From NCBI RefSeq assembly GCF_023715245.1, contig NZ_JAMBNV010000001.1, positions 682,001 through 746,000 on the forward strand: DNA of 64,000 bases, in the 5' to 3' direction. Positions within the stretch are counted from its first letter, which is position 1. Every line of letters starts with the position of its first letter. The DNA is from Sporosarcina luteola (GTDB taxonomy: Bacteria; Bacillota; Bacilli; Bacillales_A; Planococcaceae). The notes beneath the pieces are model-generated. The model searched no databases. It had not been told where the DNA came from and was given only the letters and a program-made list of their open reading frames with translations. Shown piece by piece: positions 1 through 7,992 of this stretch. The position numbers were made by a program, and so were the translations under genes.

Positions 1-2
1 TC

Positions 3-167
3 GAGAACAATATGCGTCGTGCCTTAACGATTTCAAACGGCGACTTCGGCATTTTCTTCTCGAAGCCTTTATCACTTGTTTTCATCATTGCGGCCGCAGC
101 ATGGCTGTTGATTCCGTTATTGTTGAGAATGAAAGGCAAAGCAGTAATTGTGGAAGATGAAGGGTGA
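3..167 (+). CDS. C-terminal end of a TctA-family tricarboxylate transporter permease (partial)
   Basis: Only the last 54 codons are inside the window; the gene begins before position 1. The readable part starts ENNMRRALTISNGDFGIFF and continues with a hydrophobic segment (residues about 28-45 of the visible part) and a short charged tail ending in a TGA at 165-167. The pattern 'EN..RRAL..S.GD..IFF..P.S' followed by a last membrane helix is the usual C-terminus of the large TctA membrane subunit of tripartite tricarboxylate transporters, which import citrate or other carboxylates together with TctB and a periplasmic-type TctC binding protein. The substrate cannot be told from this fragment. 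A strong rho-independent terminator follows directly, so this is the last gene of its operon. Confidence 0.75.
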   Translation, partial: ENNMRRALTISNGDFGIFFSKPLSLVFIIAAAAWLLIPLLLRMKGKAVIVEDEG

Positions 168-172
168 ATAGG

Positions 173-213
173 AAAGCGGATTGCCTAATGGGAAAGGCAA
201 TCCGCTTTTTTTA
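173..213 (+). terminator. Rho-independent terminator of the tctA-like gene
   Basis: An 11-bp perfect stem (AGCGGATTGCC at 175-185 pairing with 196-206) with a 10-nt loop is followed by a run of T. It sits 8 nt after the stop codon. Confidence 0.9.
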
Positions 214-242
214 TATTGATTTAAAACCGTTTTTTTAGAATC

Positions 243-345
243 GCGTCCTAGCGAGTCGCTAGGCGTCCAAAGCAAGCCGCTGCGCGTCCATAGTAGGTTG
301 TTCCGCGTCCAAAGCATCAAAGCGAGCCGTCCCACGTCCAAAGTA
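243..345. repeat. Degenerate tandem repeat array 1, core GCGTCCAAAGC, 5 units
   Basis: The hexamer GCGTCC (once ACGTCC) begins at 243, 263, 284, 305 and 334, giving spacings of 20, 21, 21 and 29 nt. Three of the five copies continue as AAAG. The array lies between two convergent genes, directly after the terminator at 173-213. The same core recurs in the array at 32751-32815. Confidence 0.75.
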
Positions 346-346
346 T

Positions 347-383
347 TCAAAAAAACCGGAAGAGGGGATCCCTCTTCCGGTTC
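347..383 (-). terminator. Terminator of the thermonuclease gene
   Basis: A 13-bp stem (354-366 with 370-382) with a very short loop. On the minus strand it is followed by a run of seven T, just downstream of the nuclease stop codon. Confidence 0.9.
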
Positions 384-389
384 AAACGA

Positions 390-1523
390 TTATCTTTCAC
401 ACGCATAACCGTCTTTGTCACGGTCCATTTTAGACTGGTAGGCAGCATGGCCTTGAGGAACACCGTTCGGATATTTCTTACGGAGCTCCGTGCAGTTTTG
501 GAACCATTCCTGGCCGCTGGAAACGCTCGGGCTAGGCGTTGTTGCCGGTTTTGTTGCAGCAACACTAGGTGCTTTCGGCTTCGCAGCTGAACTGCCGGCA
601 CTTTTCGCAGGTACTGCATCGCTGTTAAATCCGGAATCTGTCGTGTAATTCTCGATCGACCAGATGCCGAGCCCTTGTTTCTTCGCTGACGCCTGCGCTT
701 CCTCGAAAGGTGTCAAATGACGCGTGTTTGGCGGATATACGTATGCAACGCGAGCCAAACCTTCCGCTATCAACGTCTTTTGGACGCTTTTTCCGTCGAC
801 ATAAACGTAGGCGAGCAATCGATCGTATTTATCGTAGCGCTCCCCGATATCGAATTCGAGCGTGAGGGCACCACTATTGACCAATTGACGGTTTCGCTCC
901 TTCGCCTTATCGCCGAACGGCTGCTTCCCAAGGCGGGGATGATTCGTTTCTGGCGTATCTACCAATAAATAGCGGACGTTTATCTCTTGCCCGTTATACA
1001 ATACTTTGATTGTGTCGCCGTCAATCGTCTTCACTAGTTTGACGGGGACTTGCGCCGTCGTTCCGGACGTCTCAGTCTTTTTCACCGGAGCCGGTTTAGC
1101 GGTGGAAGCAGGTTTCTTTTCGATTGGTGGAGCGACGATAGCCGTGCTAGTTTTCGTTTCTTCCGTTTTGTTCTCTTGCTTAACGGCTTTTTCTTTTTCC
1201 ACTTCTTCTTTTTCAACAGTTGAAGTTTCTTTCTCTGGTGCTTTCTCTTCCGATGTATCTTTCTCGACATTCTCAACTTGTTCTGTCGGGGATTTTTCAG
1301 TAGATTCTTCCTTATCGAGTGAACCGACGCATCCACCAAGCGCGAGCACTAGCCCGATGATCAGTAAAGCAGGTGCCATTTTCGACTTCTGATTCATTTC
1401 TTTTTGCTTCTTTATTTTTTTAATTCCCCAAAGTGCAATGGCAATGCCAGCAAAGAAAACAGGGAATTTGAATAACAATCCAATGAACACCAAACCAACA
1501 ATAACTGTTACTAAAATCTTCAA
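390..1523 (-). CDS. Thermonuclease (SNase) domain lipoprotein/membrane protein with C-terminal Excalibur domain
   Basis: 377 residues. The centre (about 160-295) is a staphylococcal-nuclease fold: DGDTIKV, then VRYLLVDTPE, then the KYDRLLAYVYVDG block. These hold the family's calcium ligands and catalytic Arg/Glu residues, so sugar-nonspecific, Ca-dependent nuclease activity is expected. The last 35 residues form an Excalibur motif (C...DRDKDGYACE), a small extracellular Ca-binding module. A long Glu/Lys/Thr/Pro-rich linker separates these from the N-terminus. I chose TTG at 1523 because GAGGAG lies 10 nt upstream; this gives a first membrane helix (3-35) and then a second hydrophobic stretch ending in a lipobox-like LGGC. 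A later ATG (MNQKSK, residue 43) would give a simple lipoprotein instead. Either way the nuclease is outside the membrane. It is transcribed alone, with its own terminator. Confidence 0.88.
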   Translation of the reverse strand: MKILVTVIVGLVFIGLLFKFPVFFAGIAIALWGIKKIKKQKEMNQKSKMAPALLIIGLVLALGGCVGSLDKEESTEKSPTEQVENVEKDTSEEKAPEKETSTVEKEEVEKEKAVKQENKTEETKTSTAIVAPPIEKKPASTAKPAPVKKTETSGTTAQVPVKLVKTIDGDTIKVLYNGQEINVRYLLVDTPETNHPRLGKQPFGDKAKERNRQLVNSGALTLEFDIGERYDKYDRLLAYVYVDGKSVQKTLIAEGLARVAYVYPPNTRHLTPFEEAQASAKKQGLGIWSIENYTTDSGFNSDAVPAKSAGSSAAKPKAPSVAATKPATTPSPSVSSGQEWFQNCTELRKKYPNGVPQGHAAYQSKMDRDKDGYACER

Positions 1524-1659
1524 ATCTACAATTCTCCTCAGCTAGGAATATGTTGTATCCAACATTCTCCGTCTACTATTTTTCGTGTTTCAGCTAGGGG
1601 AAGCCCCTTTGCAAAAGCACTCTATTATTATAGCAGGAAAACTTGTAGGAGACGAGCGA

Positions 1660-1710
1660 ATGAAGAAAATGGAATTAAATGAAACGTTTATAAGTACAAA
1701 GTATGAGTGA
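1660..1710 (+). CDS. Possible 16-residue peptide ORF abutting repeat array 2
   Basis: ATG at 1660 with AGGAG about 8 nt upstream encodes MKKMELNETFISTKYE and stops at TGA 1708-1710. The next base starts the first unit of the 20-nt repeat array. It may be a real micro-ORF, a leader, or the 5' remnant of a gene whose 3' part was replaced by repeats. No homology is recognised and codon evidence is minimal. Confidence 0.25.
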   Translation: MKKMELNETFISTKYE

Positions 1711-1910
1711 TGATCACTTCTCCGGATTTATGATCACTTGCCGTGATTTATGATCACTCATCCGGGTTTATGATCACTTGCCGCGATTTATGATCACTCA
1801 TCCGTGTTTATGATCACTCGCCCGGATTTATGATCACTTGCCGTGACTTATGATCACTTCTCCCGATTTATGATCACTCGTCGTGACTTATGATCACTCC
1901 TCCGGATGTA
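1711..1910. repeat. Tandem repeat array 2, ten 20-nt units with core GATTTATGATCACT
   Basis: Ten units of exactly 20 nt begin with TGATCAC(T) at 1711, 1731, 1751 and so on to 1891. Each unit contains the palindrome TGATCA and ends in a CCG/CGTGATTTA-like block; six to eight positions per unit vary. It has no open frame of note and lies between a micro-ORF and a convergent stress gene. Confidence 0.92.
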
Positions 1911-1924
1911 CGAGCTTATCCCCA

Positions 1925-1957
1925 TAAAAAGACCACACACCCGATAGGTGCATGGTC
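1925..1957 (-). terminator. Terminator of the first YflT-family gene
   Basis: The arms GACCA-CA-CACC and GGTG-CA-TGGTC (1931-1957) pair around a 2x2 internal mismatch. On the minus strand a T-run (1925-1930) follows, 8 nt after the stress gene's stop codon. Confidence 0.75.
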
Positions 1958-1964
1958 GCATTCG

Positions 1965-2909
1965 TCATTTATCCTTTTTTCGTTTCTTCGGCAGCAGCCA
2001 AGACTCGGCATTTTCCTCCACTTCGACATTCCGCAAGTCGATGACAATCGGCTTTATCGGCTTGACGACATCATCTGATTGGGTACCCATCATCGAATCG
2101 CGGCCTTCTAACAAATCGGCAAAATCCCTCGCCTTAGCCAATGCATCCTGTCGATCCATTTGGCTTTCTGAGAAGTTTTGTGGATCGGGGATGACGTTTT
2201 GGCTTTCTTGATCAACACCGCCCCAATCTACGTTCCTCCGGGATGCCCGATGCAAATGACTGCGTTCCCCGGACGGCGTGCCGCGTATTTGGGAAGGAGG
2301 GGAAAGGTTTGGCGGGTTCGGCTCATATTCAGACCTGTCTAATAAAGCTTCCGCACCTGCTCTGCCGAACAGCAGATCTTCGCGCGAAACTGCACTACTG
2401 CCCTCATAGGCGTCCGTTGCAACGCTATCCCGGTAATCATTTTTCGGCAATCCATCTTCCCCGATGCCGACTGGTGACTCCTCACCTTGCCTGTTCAAAC
2501 GTTCAGCTTCCGAAACCGGCCGGTCAAACGGGTTCGTTTCCGCCCTATGTCGCTCTGCATTCAGTTCGTATGCTGTCTTCGCAGGTTCTCCGTCAACATA
2601 AAGCAGCCACTTTCCTTGCTTGATTTCCGATTCATACCGCCTTAAATCCGCCTCATCAAAACCGACTTCCACAAGCATGCTGCGCACATGATTCTCCCCG
2701 GAAATATAACCGATAAAACGGTCCAGCCAATTAGAGGGCGCCGACTGGATCTCTTCCGCCGTCCTGCGCCGTAGCATATCGACTTCCTCTTCATTCCTCG
2801 CAACGACATACATGTTCTCCGGGGCGATCCCTTTTTCATCCAACTCTGCAATGGCGGCAAGCAAAGCTGTTTCTGTATCGTATAACCCGACAAAGGTTTT
2901 TTGGTTCAT
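1965..2909 (-). CDS. YflT-domain (general stress protein 17M family) protein with long polar C-terminal tail
   Basis: 314 residues from the chosen ATG. Residues 1-110 are the YflT/GSP17M domain (KTFVGLYDTE at the start; ENMYVVARNEEEVDML; GENHVRSML; LLYVDGE), found in SigB-controlled stress proteins of Bacillales. The rest is an acidic, low-complexity tail without a known domain. The open frame extends upstream to a GTG, but AAGGAG is placed correctly (8 nt) for the ATG at 2909, and the two paralogues in this window (29048-29470 and 30480-31538) also begin MN(D)K. The biochemical role of the domain is unknown. A SigB-type promoter lies at 2959-2984, supporting stress induction. Confidence 0.8.
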   Translation of the reverse strand: MNQKTFVGLYDTETALLAAIAELDEKGIAPENMYVVARNEEEVDMLRRRTAEEIQSAPSNWLDRFIGYISGENHVRSMLVEVGFDEADLRRYESEIKQGKWLLYVDGEPAKTAYELNAERHRAETNPFDRPVSEAERLNRQGEESPVGIGEDGLPKNDYRDSVATDAYEGSSAVSREDLLFGRAGAEALLDRSEYEPNPPNLSPPSQIRGTPSGERSHLHRASRRNVDWGGVDQESQNVIPDPQNFSESQMDRQDALAKARDFADLLEGRDSMMGTQSDDVVKPIKPIVIDLRNVEVEENAESWLLPKKRKKDK

Positions 2910-2958
2910 TCCATTCACTCCTTATATTTTTCGACAACAGTCACAATCTATCCATGCA

Positions 2959-2984
2959 ATACCCAGATTTCTGAAGCGGGAAAC
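2959..2984 (-). promoter_or_regulatory. SigB-type promoter of the first YflT gene
   Basis: Read on the minus strand: GTTTCC (2979-2984), 14-nt spacer, GGGTAT (2959-2964). GGGTAT is the consensus SigB -10 element and GTTTCC matches four of six bases of the -35 (GTTTAA). The same pair precedes both paralogues. Confidence 0.65.
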
Positions 2985-3102
2985 GATTGCAACAAATTCT
3001 ATTTCCGGATTTCTAATGAATCAGGAACCGTTTTTGTTGTATGATAGAACGTATGGTTTTATTTCGGAATTATATTGGATAAGGACCAGAAAGGAGGATG
3101 TC

Positions 3103-6100
3103 ATGATGGGGAAAAGCGAAGTGATGAACTGCCGGCTCGATATGACACAACGGGCGCGCAAGGAAATCGGAAATTGGGCGATTGACGAAAACGAGCTCTT
3201 TTCCATGCAGGCAAATTACTCTGTATACATCGAAAAACTACCCGCAAAACAAGACAACATGACATTCTCCTTCTACTTCGGCCGAGAAGAAAATCCACAG
3301 CTCGCCAACCACTTAAACGAACGGGTCGCCGTCATGGAATGCGTCTACAAAAACGAAGGCTTCCTCGCGACAAGCTTCAGAGTGAAAGGGCGGAAAGAGC
3401 CTGTCCGGACGAATCGCCGACTTGGCGTCCGCCTGGCATTCGCAGTCAACCGGCGTACAGGCAGCCCGATGCCGATCGAGCTATATACGAGCCTTCGGGA
3501 GCTTCCGATTGCGCAAGAGCGTTCAGCATATGTGGAAAAACGGATCAAAAGTTGGGAAGGATACTTACGGATTGAGGAGAAAAATGCAGATGTCGCGGAT
3601 GTAACCGCCCATTTTTCACAACCTATCATCAATGACTCGTTCAGTCAGCTGTCGATCATTTGCAGCGGATTGGAAGCGAAAGATTGGGGTTCGATCAACG
3701 GATTCAGCGCAAAACTGAAAGGTTCAAGCGATGATCTCGGAACGGTCGTTGATGTAAATCGCGGAAGACGGTCGGTGAAGATCGAACTGAGCCGGAAATA
3801 CCAAGCGATTGCAAGGCGTGGCTCTTTATTGCCGAATGGCGCCCGTGAAATCGTCTTCAGCAATTTCGCCGAGCTGAGCCAAATTCGCCGGCTGCGGAAA
3901 GGCTTCAAGGATCTGCAAGACGGATTTGCGGCAAACGCCAATTTGGAGAAGGTGCTGTTCGAGGAACGGCCTGTCGTCCAAATTACGAATAAGCGGCAGG
4001 AGCTCGAGTTCCATCATCCGTTGAATGAGTTCCAGCGTGAAGCGGTCACCGGCGCGATGTCTGCGCATGATCTGTATGTCATCCAGGGACCTCCAGGGAC
4101 TGGGAAAACGACGGTCATCTCGGAGCTTTGCCACCAGCTCATGTTGGCGGGGCAACGGACGCTCGTCGCTTCGCAGTCGAATTTGGCGGTGGACAATGCG
4201 CTCGGCAGGCTGCTGTCCAATCCGGGCATCCGGATTTTGCGCTATGGACGGACGGAGAGTATCGAAGAGGAAGGGAAGCGATTCATCGAGGAGAATGTCG
4301 CTTCCTACTGGCGGGACGAAACATTGGCAGCGGTCAATGAGCAACGGGAAGAGCGAGCAACTCGGGAGCAGGAGATCGCTGAGGAGATCGGACGTCTCGA
4401 AGAAGAACTGCAACGTCTGCAGGCGGAACGGGATGAAATGGACCGTCGCATAGCCGAGAAACAAGCCGCCGAGATGGAAAGCAAAGACCTGAATGGACAG
4501 CAGGACTCCTTGAAGAAATTGCAGTTGGAACTTGAGGAGAGACAGGATTCGCTTGCCCGGCAATTGGAAGAAGAGACCGGAATTCTTGAAAAGCTGTCCA
4601 TAGAAGAGGACAGATTGCAACAGGAAAAGGAAGTTGCTTCAATCAGTCCGGAAATGCATGAAAAGATGGCTGAAGCAGAGCTCGAATTGGCTTTGAATCG
4701 CAAAAAGCTTCGTTATTTCCAAACGGTCGAAGCGATCGATTACGCGGAAATGGAAATCCGGAAATTGACGGAAGAAGCGGCAACGAATAGTTTGAAGTTG
4801 GGGTCGATGCCGCGTTTCATCGAAGACTTATCGGACGTGCGGAAGCTGCAGGAGCTGGAAGGGCTCTTCGCGGCACACAACATCGAACCATCGCTTCCGA
4901 CGAGCCTTGAAATCAATACGCTCCGTCGTTTGCGTGTGGATATTCAAAACGGTACGTATCCGTATGCGCTTCTGGAATGGAAAGAAGTGGCGGAGCGGCT
5001 GATGAATGGCATCAAGCATGCGGAAAATCTGCTTCGGAAGCATCATTTCGCGGTCGAACAGGTCTGCAGCAAACAGGACGATACATACAAAACGGCTGAA
5101 GAAATGCATGACATGCTTGATAAAATTGGCCGATTCTTTGTGAACCCTGCGACAAAACGGATTTTGGCAGCGCCGGCAAATGCCGAAAAGGCGACTCTTT
5201 TGCATCGGCTTGCCGATAATCTCGCTTATTTATACGGCAAAGCGGAGGACGTGCGGAAAATCTCCGCGTCGATCAAATCATCATCCGATCGTGAAGCGGC
5301 GGGCCGATTCACCGCTTTGAAAAATGAAATAAAAGATGAAATGACTGCTCATATTCGAGAGATTGAAGAACAGGTGGCAGCCGCCGAACGAACAATCAAA
5401 GAACATGAAGAACAGCTTCTAGAGTTGAAGGAAGAAACTTCGGAGCTAGCTGTACTTGTTGACGAACAAGTTTATCGGCAGGATGTCGAGGACGAGATTG
5501 AAAAGCTCGAAAAGACGCTTGCCGACTTTGAGGAGCGAAAAGGTTTATTCCAAAGGATTGAGCAGGCTGTCGAAGAGAATTCCACTGAATCGATCCGTAC
5601 TTCCAAACAGCTTGCAGCTTTACAGCATGACGAAGAAGCATTGCTGCTAGAGATAGCGGAGGCAGAAGACCGGATGAAACAACTTGAGCAGCGGATTCTT
5701 ACTCTACAGGAAATCATCCTTTCCAAACCGGAAAAGCGGAAGAAGGAACTGATTGAGGAAATCGATCAGAATTCTGCAAAAGCCGCCGAATTGCAGCAGG
5801 AGCGTGACCGGATGCCGGTCGCACGGTTGCTGCAAGATGAGTGGAGTGAAATGCTTGCAGGAGCAGGGGAGTATGACTTGGATGAAATCCGCAAGCTGTA
5901 TGTGAAGCACGCAAACGTCATCGGGACGACTTGTGTTGCTTCCGCGAGGCGCGATTTCATGGAGGATTATCCGGAATTCGACGTCGTCATCATTGACGAA
6001 GTGTCAAAAGCGACGCCGCCTGAACTATTGCTTCCGATGCTGAAAGGGAAGAAGATCGTCCTCGTCGGGGATCATCATCAGCTGCCGCCGCTTGTCGGCC

Positions 6101-6936
6101 GGGAGACGATGGAGGAATTCATCGAGGAGATCAAGGACGAGGCCGAAAAGGAAGAACTGAGCGGCATGCTGAAGGAGTCGCTATTCGAGCGGCTGTTTAG
6201 AACATTGCCGAAGCAGAATAAGACGATGCTTGGCATCCAATACCGGATGCATGAGGAGATCATGGAGACGATTGCGCCATTTTATGTGGATGGCCAATAC
6301 CGTCTGCAGTGCGGTCTTGCGGATTCTGATGCAGCTCGCGATCATTTGCTATCTTCCGCTACTATTAAACGGAATGATCATCTTCTATGGTTTGATATGC
6401 CGAATGAGCCTGCGTACTTCGAAGACAAAGTGAAGGGTGGTACGAGTCTCTACAATGAGGCTGAGCTAAATAGAATCCGAGAATTGCTAGTGGATATCGA
6501 AGAAGCTACGTCGCTCGCGAAGCGGGAAGGCCGGATGCAGCCGAACGAGAAGAAAAGCGTCGGTGTCATCAGCTTCTACGGGGAACAGGTGAAGCGAATC
6601 GACCGGCTCATTGAACAGGAAATTAGGCCGGAGCATTTGCATTGTCGAACTGGCTCTGTCGATAAATTCCAAGGGATGGAAATGGACATTATCATTTTGA
6701 GCTTCGTTCGGAACCACGCGCAGCCGAGCGGCACTATCGGCTTCGCGGAGGATTACCGCCGCTTGAATGTCGCATTGTCGAGGGCAAGGGAATTGTTGGT
6801 CATCGTCGGCAGCTCGGATATGTTCACCAAACGGCCGAAGAAAGCCGGGACGAAGGCAATGTACGCACGGCTAGTTGAACAAGTGAAGCTCAAGGGCGGC
6901 TTCAGGGAGCTAGTAGGTTCTGGCAGGAATGATTGA
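3103..6936 (+). CDS. Large UPF1/DNA2-like superfamily 1 helicase with internal coiled-coil insertion
   Basis: 1277 residues. Helicase motifs in order: Walker A GPPGTGKTT (about 329-337), Walker B/motif II IIDEVSKA (about 962), motif III VLVGDHHQLPP, motif IV QYRMHEEI (about 1045), motif V DKFQGMEMDIII (about 1186) and motif VI RRLNVALSRAR (about 1219). This is the COG1112 type seen in Smubp-2/UPF1/DNA2-like ATPases. Between motifs I and II lies an unusually long Glu/Arg/Gln-rich insertion (about 400-920) with at least two heptad-like coiled coils, giving an SMC-like look. The frame is open far upstream, but AAGGAGG at 3091 sets the start at ATG 3103 (or 3106). It is cotranscribed with the next gene (20-nt gap). 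Substrate (RNA, DNA or R-loop) is not readable. Confidence 0.85.
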   Translation: MMGKSEVMNCRLDMTQRARKEIGNWAIDENELFSMQANYSVYIEKLPAKQDNMTFSFYFGREENPQLANHLNERVAVMECVYKNEGFLATSFRVKGRKEPVRTNRRLGVRLAFAVNRRTGSPMPIELYTSLRELPIAQERSAYVEKRIKSWEGYLRIEEKNADVADVTAHFSQPIINDSFSQLSIICSGLEAKDWGSINGFSAKLKGSSDDLGTVVDVNRGRRSVKIELSRKYQAIARRGSLLPNGAREIVFSNFAELSQIRRLRKGFKDLQDGFAANANLEKVLFEERPVVQITNKRQELEFHHPLNEFQREAVTGAMSAHDLYVIQGPPGTGKTTVISELCHQLMLAGQRTLVASQSNLAVDNALGRLLSNPGIRILRYGRTESIEEEGKRFIEENVASYWRDETLAAVNEQREERATREQEIAEEIGRLEEELQRLQAERDEMDRRIAEKQAAEMESKDLNGQQDSLKKLQLELEERQDSLARQLEEETGILEKLSIEEDRLQQEKEVASISPEMHEKMAEAELELALNRKKLRYFQTVEAIDYAEMEIRKLTEEAATNSLKLGSMPRFIEDLSDVRKLQELEGLFAAHNIEPSLPTSLEINTLRRLRVDIQNGTYPYALLEWKEVAERLMNGIKHAENLLRKHHFAVEQVCSKQDDTYKTAEEMHDMLDKIGRFFVNPATKRILAAPANAEKATLLHRLADNLAYLYGKAEDVRKISASIKSSSDREAAGRFTALKNEIKDEMTAHIREIEEQVAAAERTIKEHEEQLLELKEETSELAVLVDEQVYRQDVEDEIEKLEKTLADFEERKGLFQRIEQAVEENSTESIRTSKQLAALQHDEEALLLEIAEAEDRMKQLEQRILTLQEIILSKPEKRKKELIEEIDQNSAKAAELQQERDRMPVARLLQDEWSEMLAGAGEYDLDEIRKLYVKHANVIGTTCVASARRDFMEDYPEFDVVIIDEVSKATPPELLLPMLKGKKIVLVGDHHQLPPLVGRETMEEFIEEIKDEAEKEELSGMLKESLFERLFRTLPKQNKTMLGIQYRMHEEIMETIAPFYVDGQYRLQCGLADSDAARDHLLSSATIKRNDHLLWFDMPNEPAYFEDKVKGGTSLYNEAELNRIRELLVDIEEATSLAKREGRMQPNEKKSVGVISFYGEQVKRIDRLIEQEIRPEHLHCRTGSVDKFQGMEMDIIILSFVRNHAQPSGTIGFAEDYRRLNVALSRARELLVIVGSSDMFTKRPKKAGTKAMYARLVEQVKLKGGFRELVGSGRND

Positions 6937-6955
6937 AGGAAAAGGGGGTGGATGA

Positions 6956-7699
6956 ATGGATGCGTTGGAAAAACGGCTACGTGATGATTTGCTGCGCGAC
7001 TTGAACGTGAAATTGCTCGAAACGGTGAAATGGTCATTGCCGATCCAGGTGATTGATATCGAGTACGAAACGGTGAAGCGCACGAAGATGGACATTTTGA
7101 TGAAAATGCTTTTGGTCGCCTTCCGAACGTCGCAATTTACTTCTGCTGAAGAATTAAGCGAGATGCTCGTTGTCGAACCGTTATTCATTGAAGACATCAT
7201 TGAGCGAATGGTACGGGCGGGCATGATTGTGAAGAGCGGCGGCGCCTATTCGTTGACGGAAACGGGAAGGCAACAGCTCGAAGCGGGTATTTACGTCCAG
7301 CCGCCGGAAATGGAGGAGTCGACCGTCCATTATAGCCCATCCCACGGAAGTTTCCTTGTCGGGGAGCCGACGGATGGCGAGAGGGAGACGTATCGACATG
7401 CAGTGGATTCCCGCCAGCTGAACAAATTCCGTGATGAAGAGTGGCGGGAAGCGCTCGATAAATTGGACGTCGCTTATACGGATGGTAATGTCCAACTCGT
7501 TGTCCAGGCGATTACGGCAGTCAATGAACTCGAACAAAAATCCGCCCCCTGCATTGAATTCCGTCTTCATCAAACCACCGACGACAGGCTGTATGCACGC
7601 GTTTGGAATATGATGACAGGCGAGTGGGACGAGACGCTTGAGAAGCAGATCATGGAATATGAGTTGGTGGAGTGGCGGGAGAAGTACTTTGCAAACTAA
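6956..7699 (+). CDS. Helicase-associated protein with probable winged-helix segment, unknown function
   Basis: 247 residues, ATG behind AAAGGGGG, 20 nt after the helicase stop. Residues about 35-105 (MDILMKMLLVAFRT...SAEELSEMLVV, IEDIIERMVRAGMIV, GGAYSLTETGRQQLE) read like a winged helix: helix, helix, recognition helix, then a beta-wing ending in the typical 'YSLTETGRQQL' phrase. The C-terminal half (about 150-245) is mixed alpha/beta without a motif I recognise. No signal peptide or membrane helix. The tight coupling suggests it binds nucleic acid for, or regulates, the helicase. Family identity is not known to me. Confidence 0.7.
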   Translation: MDALEKRLRDDLLRDLNVKLLETVKWSLPIQVIDIEYETVKRTKMDILMKMLLVAFRTSQFTSAEELSEMLVVEPLFIEDIIERMVRAGMIVKSGGAYSLTETGRQQLEAGIYVQPPEMEESTVHYSPSHGSFLVGEPTDGERETYRHAVDSRQLNKFRDEEWREALDKLDVAYTDGNVQLVVQAITAVNELEQKSAPCIEFRLHQTTDDRLYARVWNMMTGEWDETLEKQIMEYELVEWREKYFAN

Positions 7700-7753
7700 T
7701 CACCACCTATGAAGTGGCCACCATTTTTTACTAGTTACTAAAACCTTTTTATG

Positions 7754-7793
7754 CAGCCAGTTGTCGGTATTGTACCGGCTATTGGCTGTTTTT
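7754..7793 (+). terminator. Terminator after the helicase unit
   Basis: CAGCCAGT (7754-7761) pairs with the ATTGGCTG block ending at 7788, with an inner CGGTA/TACCG stem, followed by TTTTT. Confidence 0.8.
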
Positions 7794-7872
7794 CATTTTC
7801 CTGCGCCTTTCATCACTACTAGTAGTTGAAAACTGATTTGAAAAAATGGAAGTTAAATTTATCAGAATACAT

Positions 7873-7901
7873 TTGCTTTTTCGATATCACTGCACTATAC
7901 T
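7873..7901 (+). promoter_or_regulatory. Probable SigA promoter of the paa operon
   Basis: TTGCTT (7873-7878), 17-nt spacer, TATACT (7896-7901), about 90 nt before paaA. The A+T-rich stretch and the repeated TGACT around 7901-7931 could hold an operator for the local PaaX regulator; that part is conjecture. Confidence 0.45.
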
Positions 7902-7992
7902 GACTTTATATATAACACTATGAATGACTATCGTTAAAATGTTGTTATGCGGGGCGGAGCGATTTCATACGTTAGGCAAAGGGGGATTTTAC

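Noticed and set aside
1711-1910. CRISPR array
   Set aside because: Units follow each other every 20 nt without unique spacers, and no cas genes are present.
2812-3102. Upstream extension of the helicase reading frame
   Set aside because: It overlaps the promoter and start region of the divergent YflT gene, and the only strong Shine-Dalgarno sits before ATG 3103.
4305-4703. Long Ser/Cys-rich minus-strand frames within the helicase and similar frames elsewhere
   Set aside because: They are antisense shadows of the Glu/Arg-rich coiled coil, have no ribosome-binding sites and lie wholly inside a clear gene.
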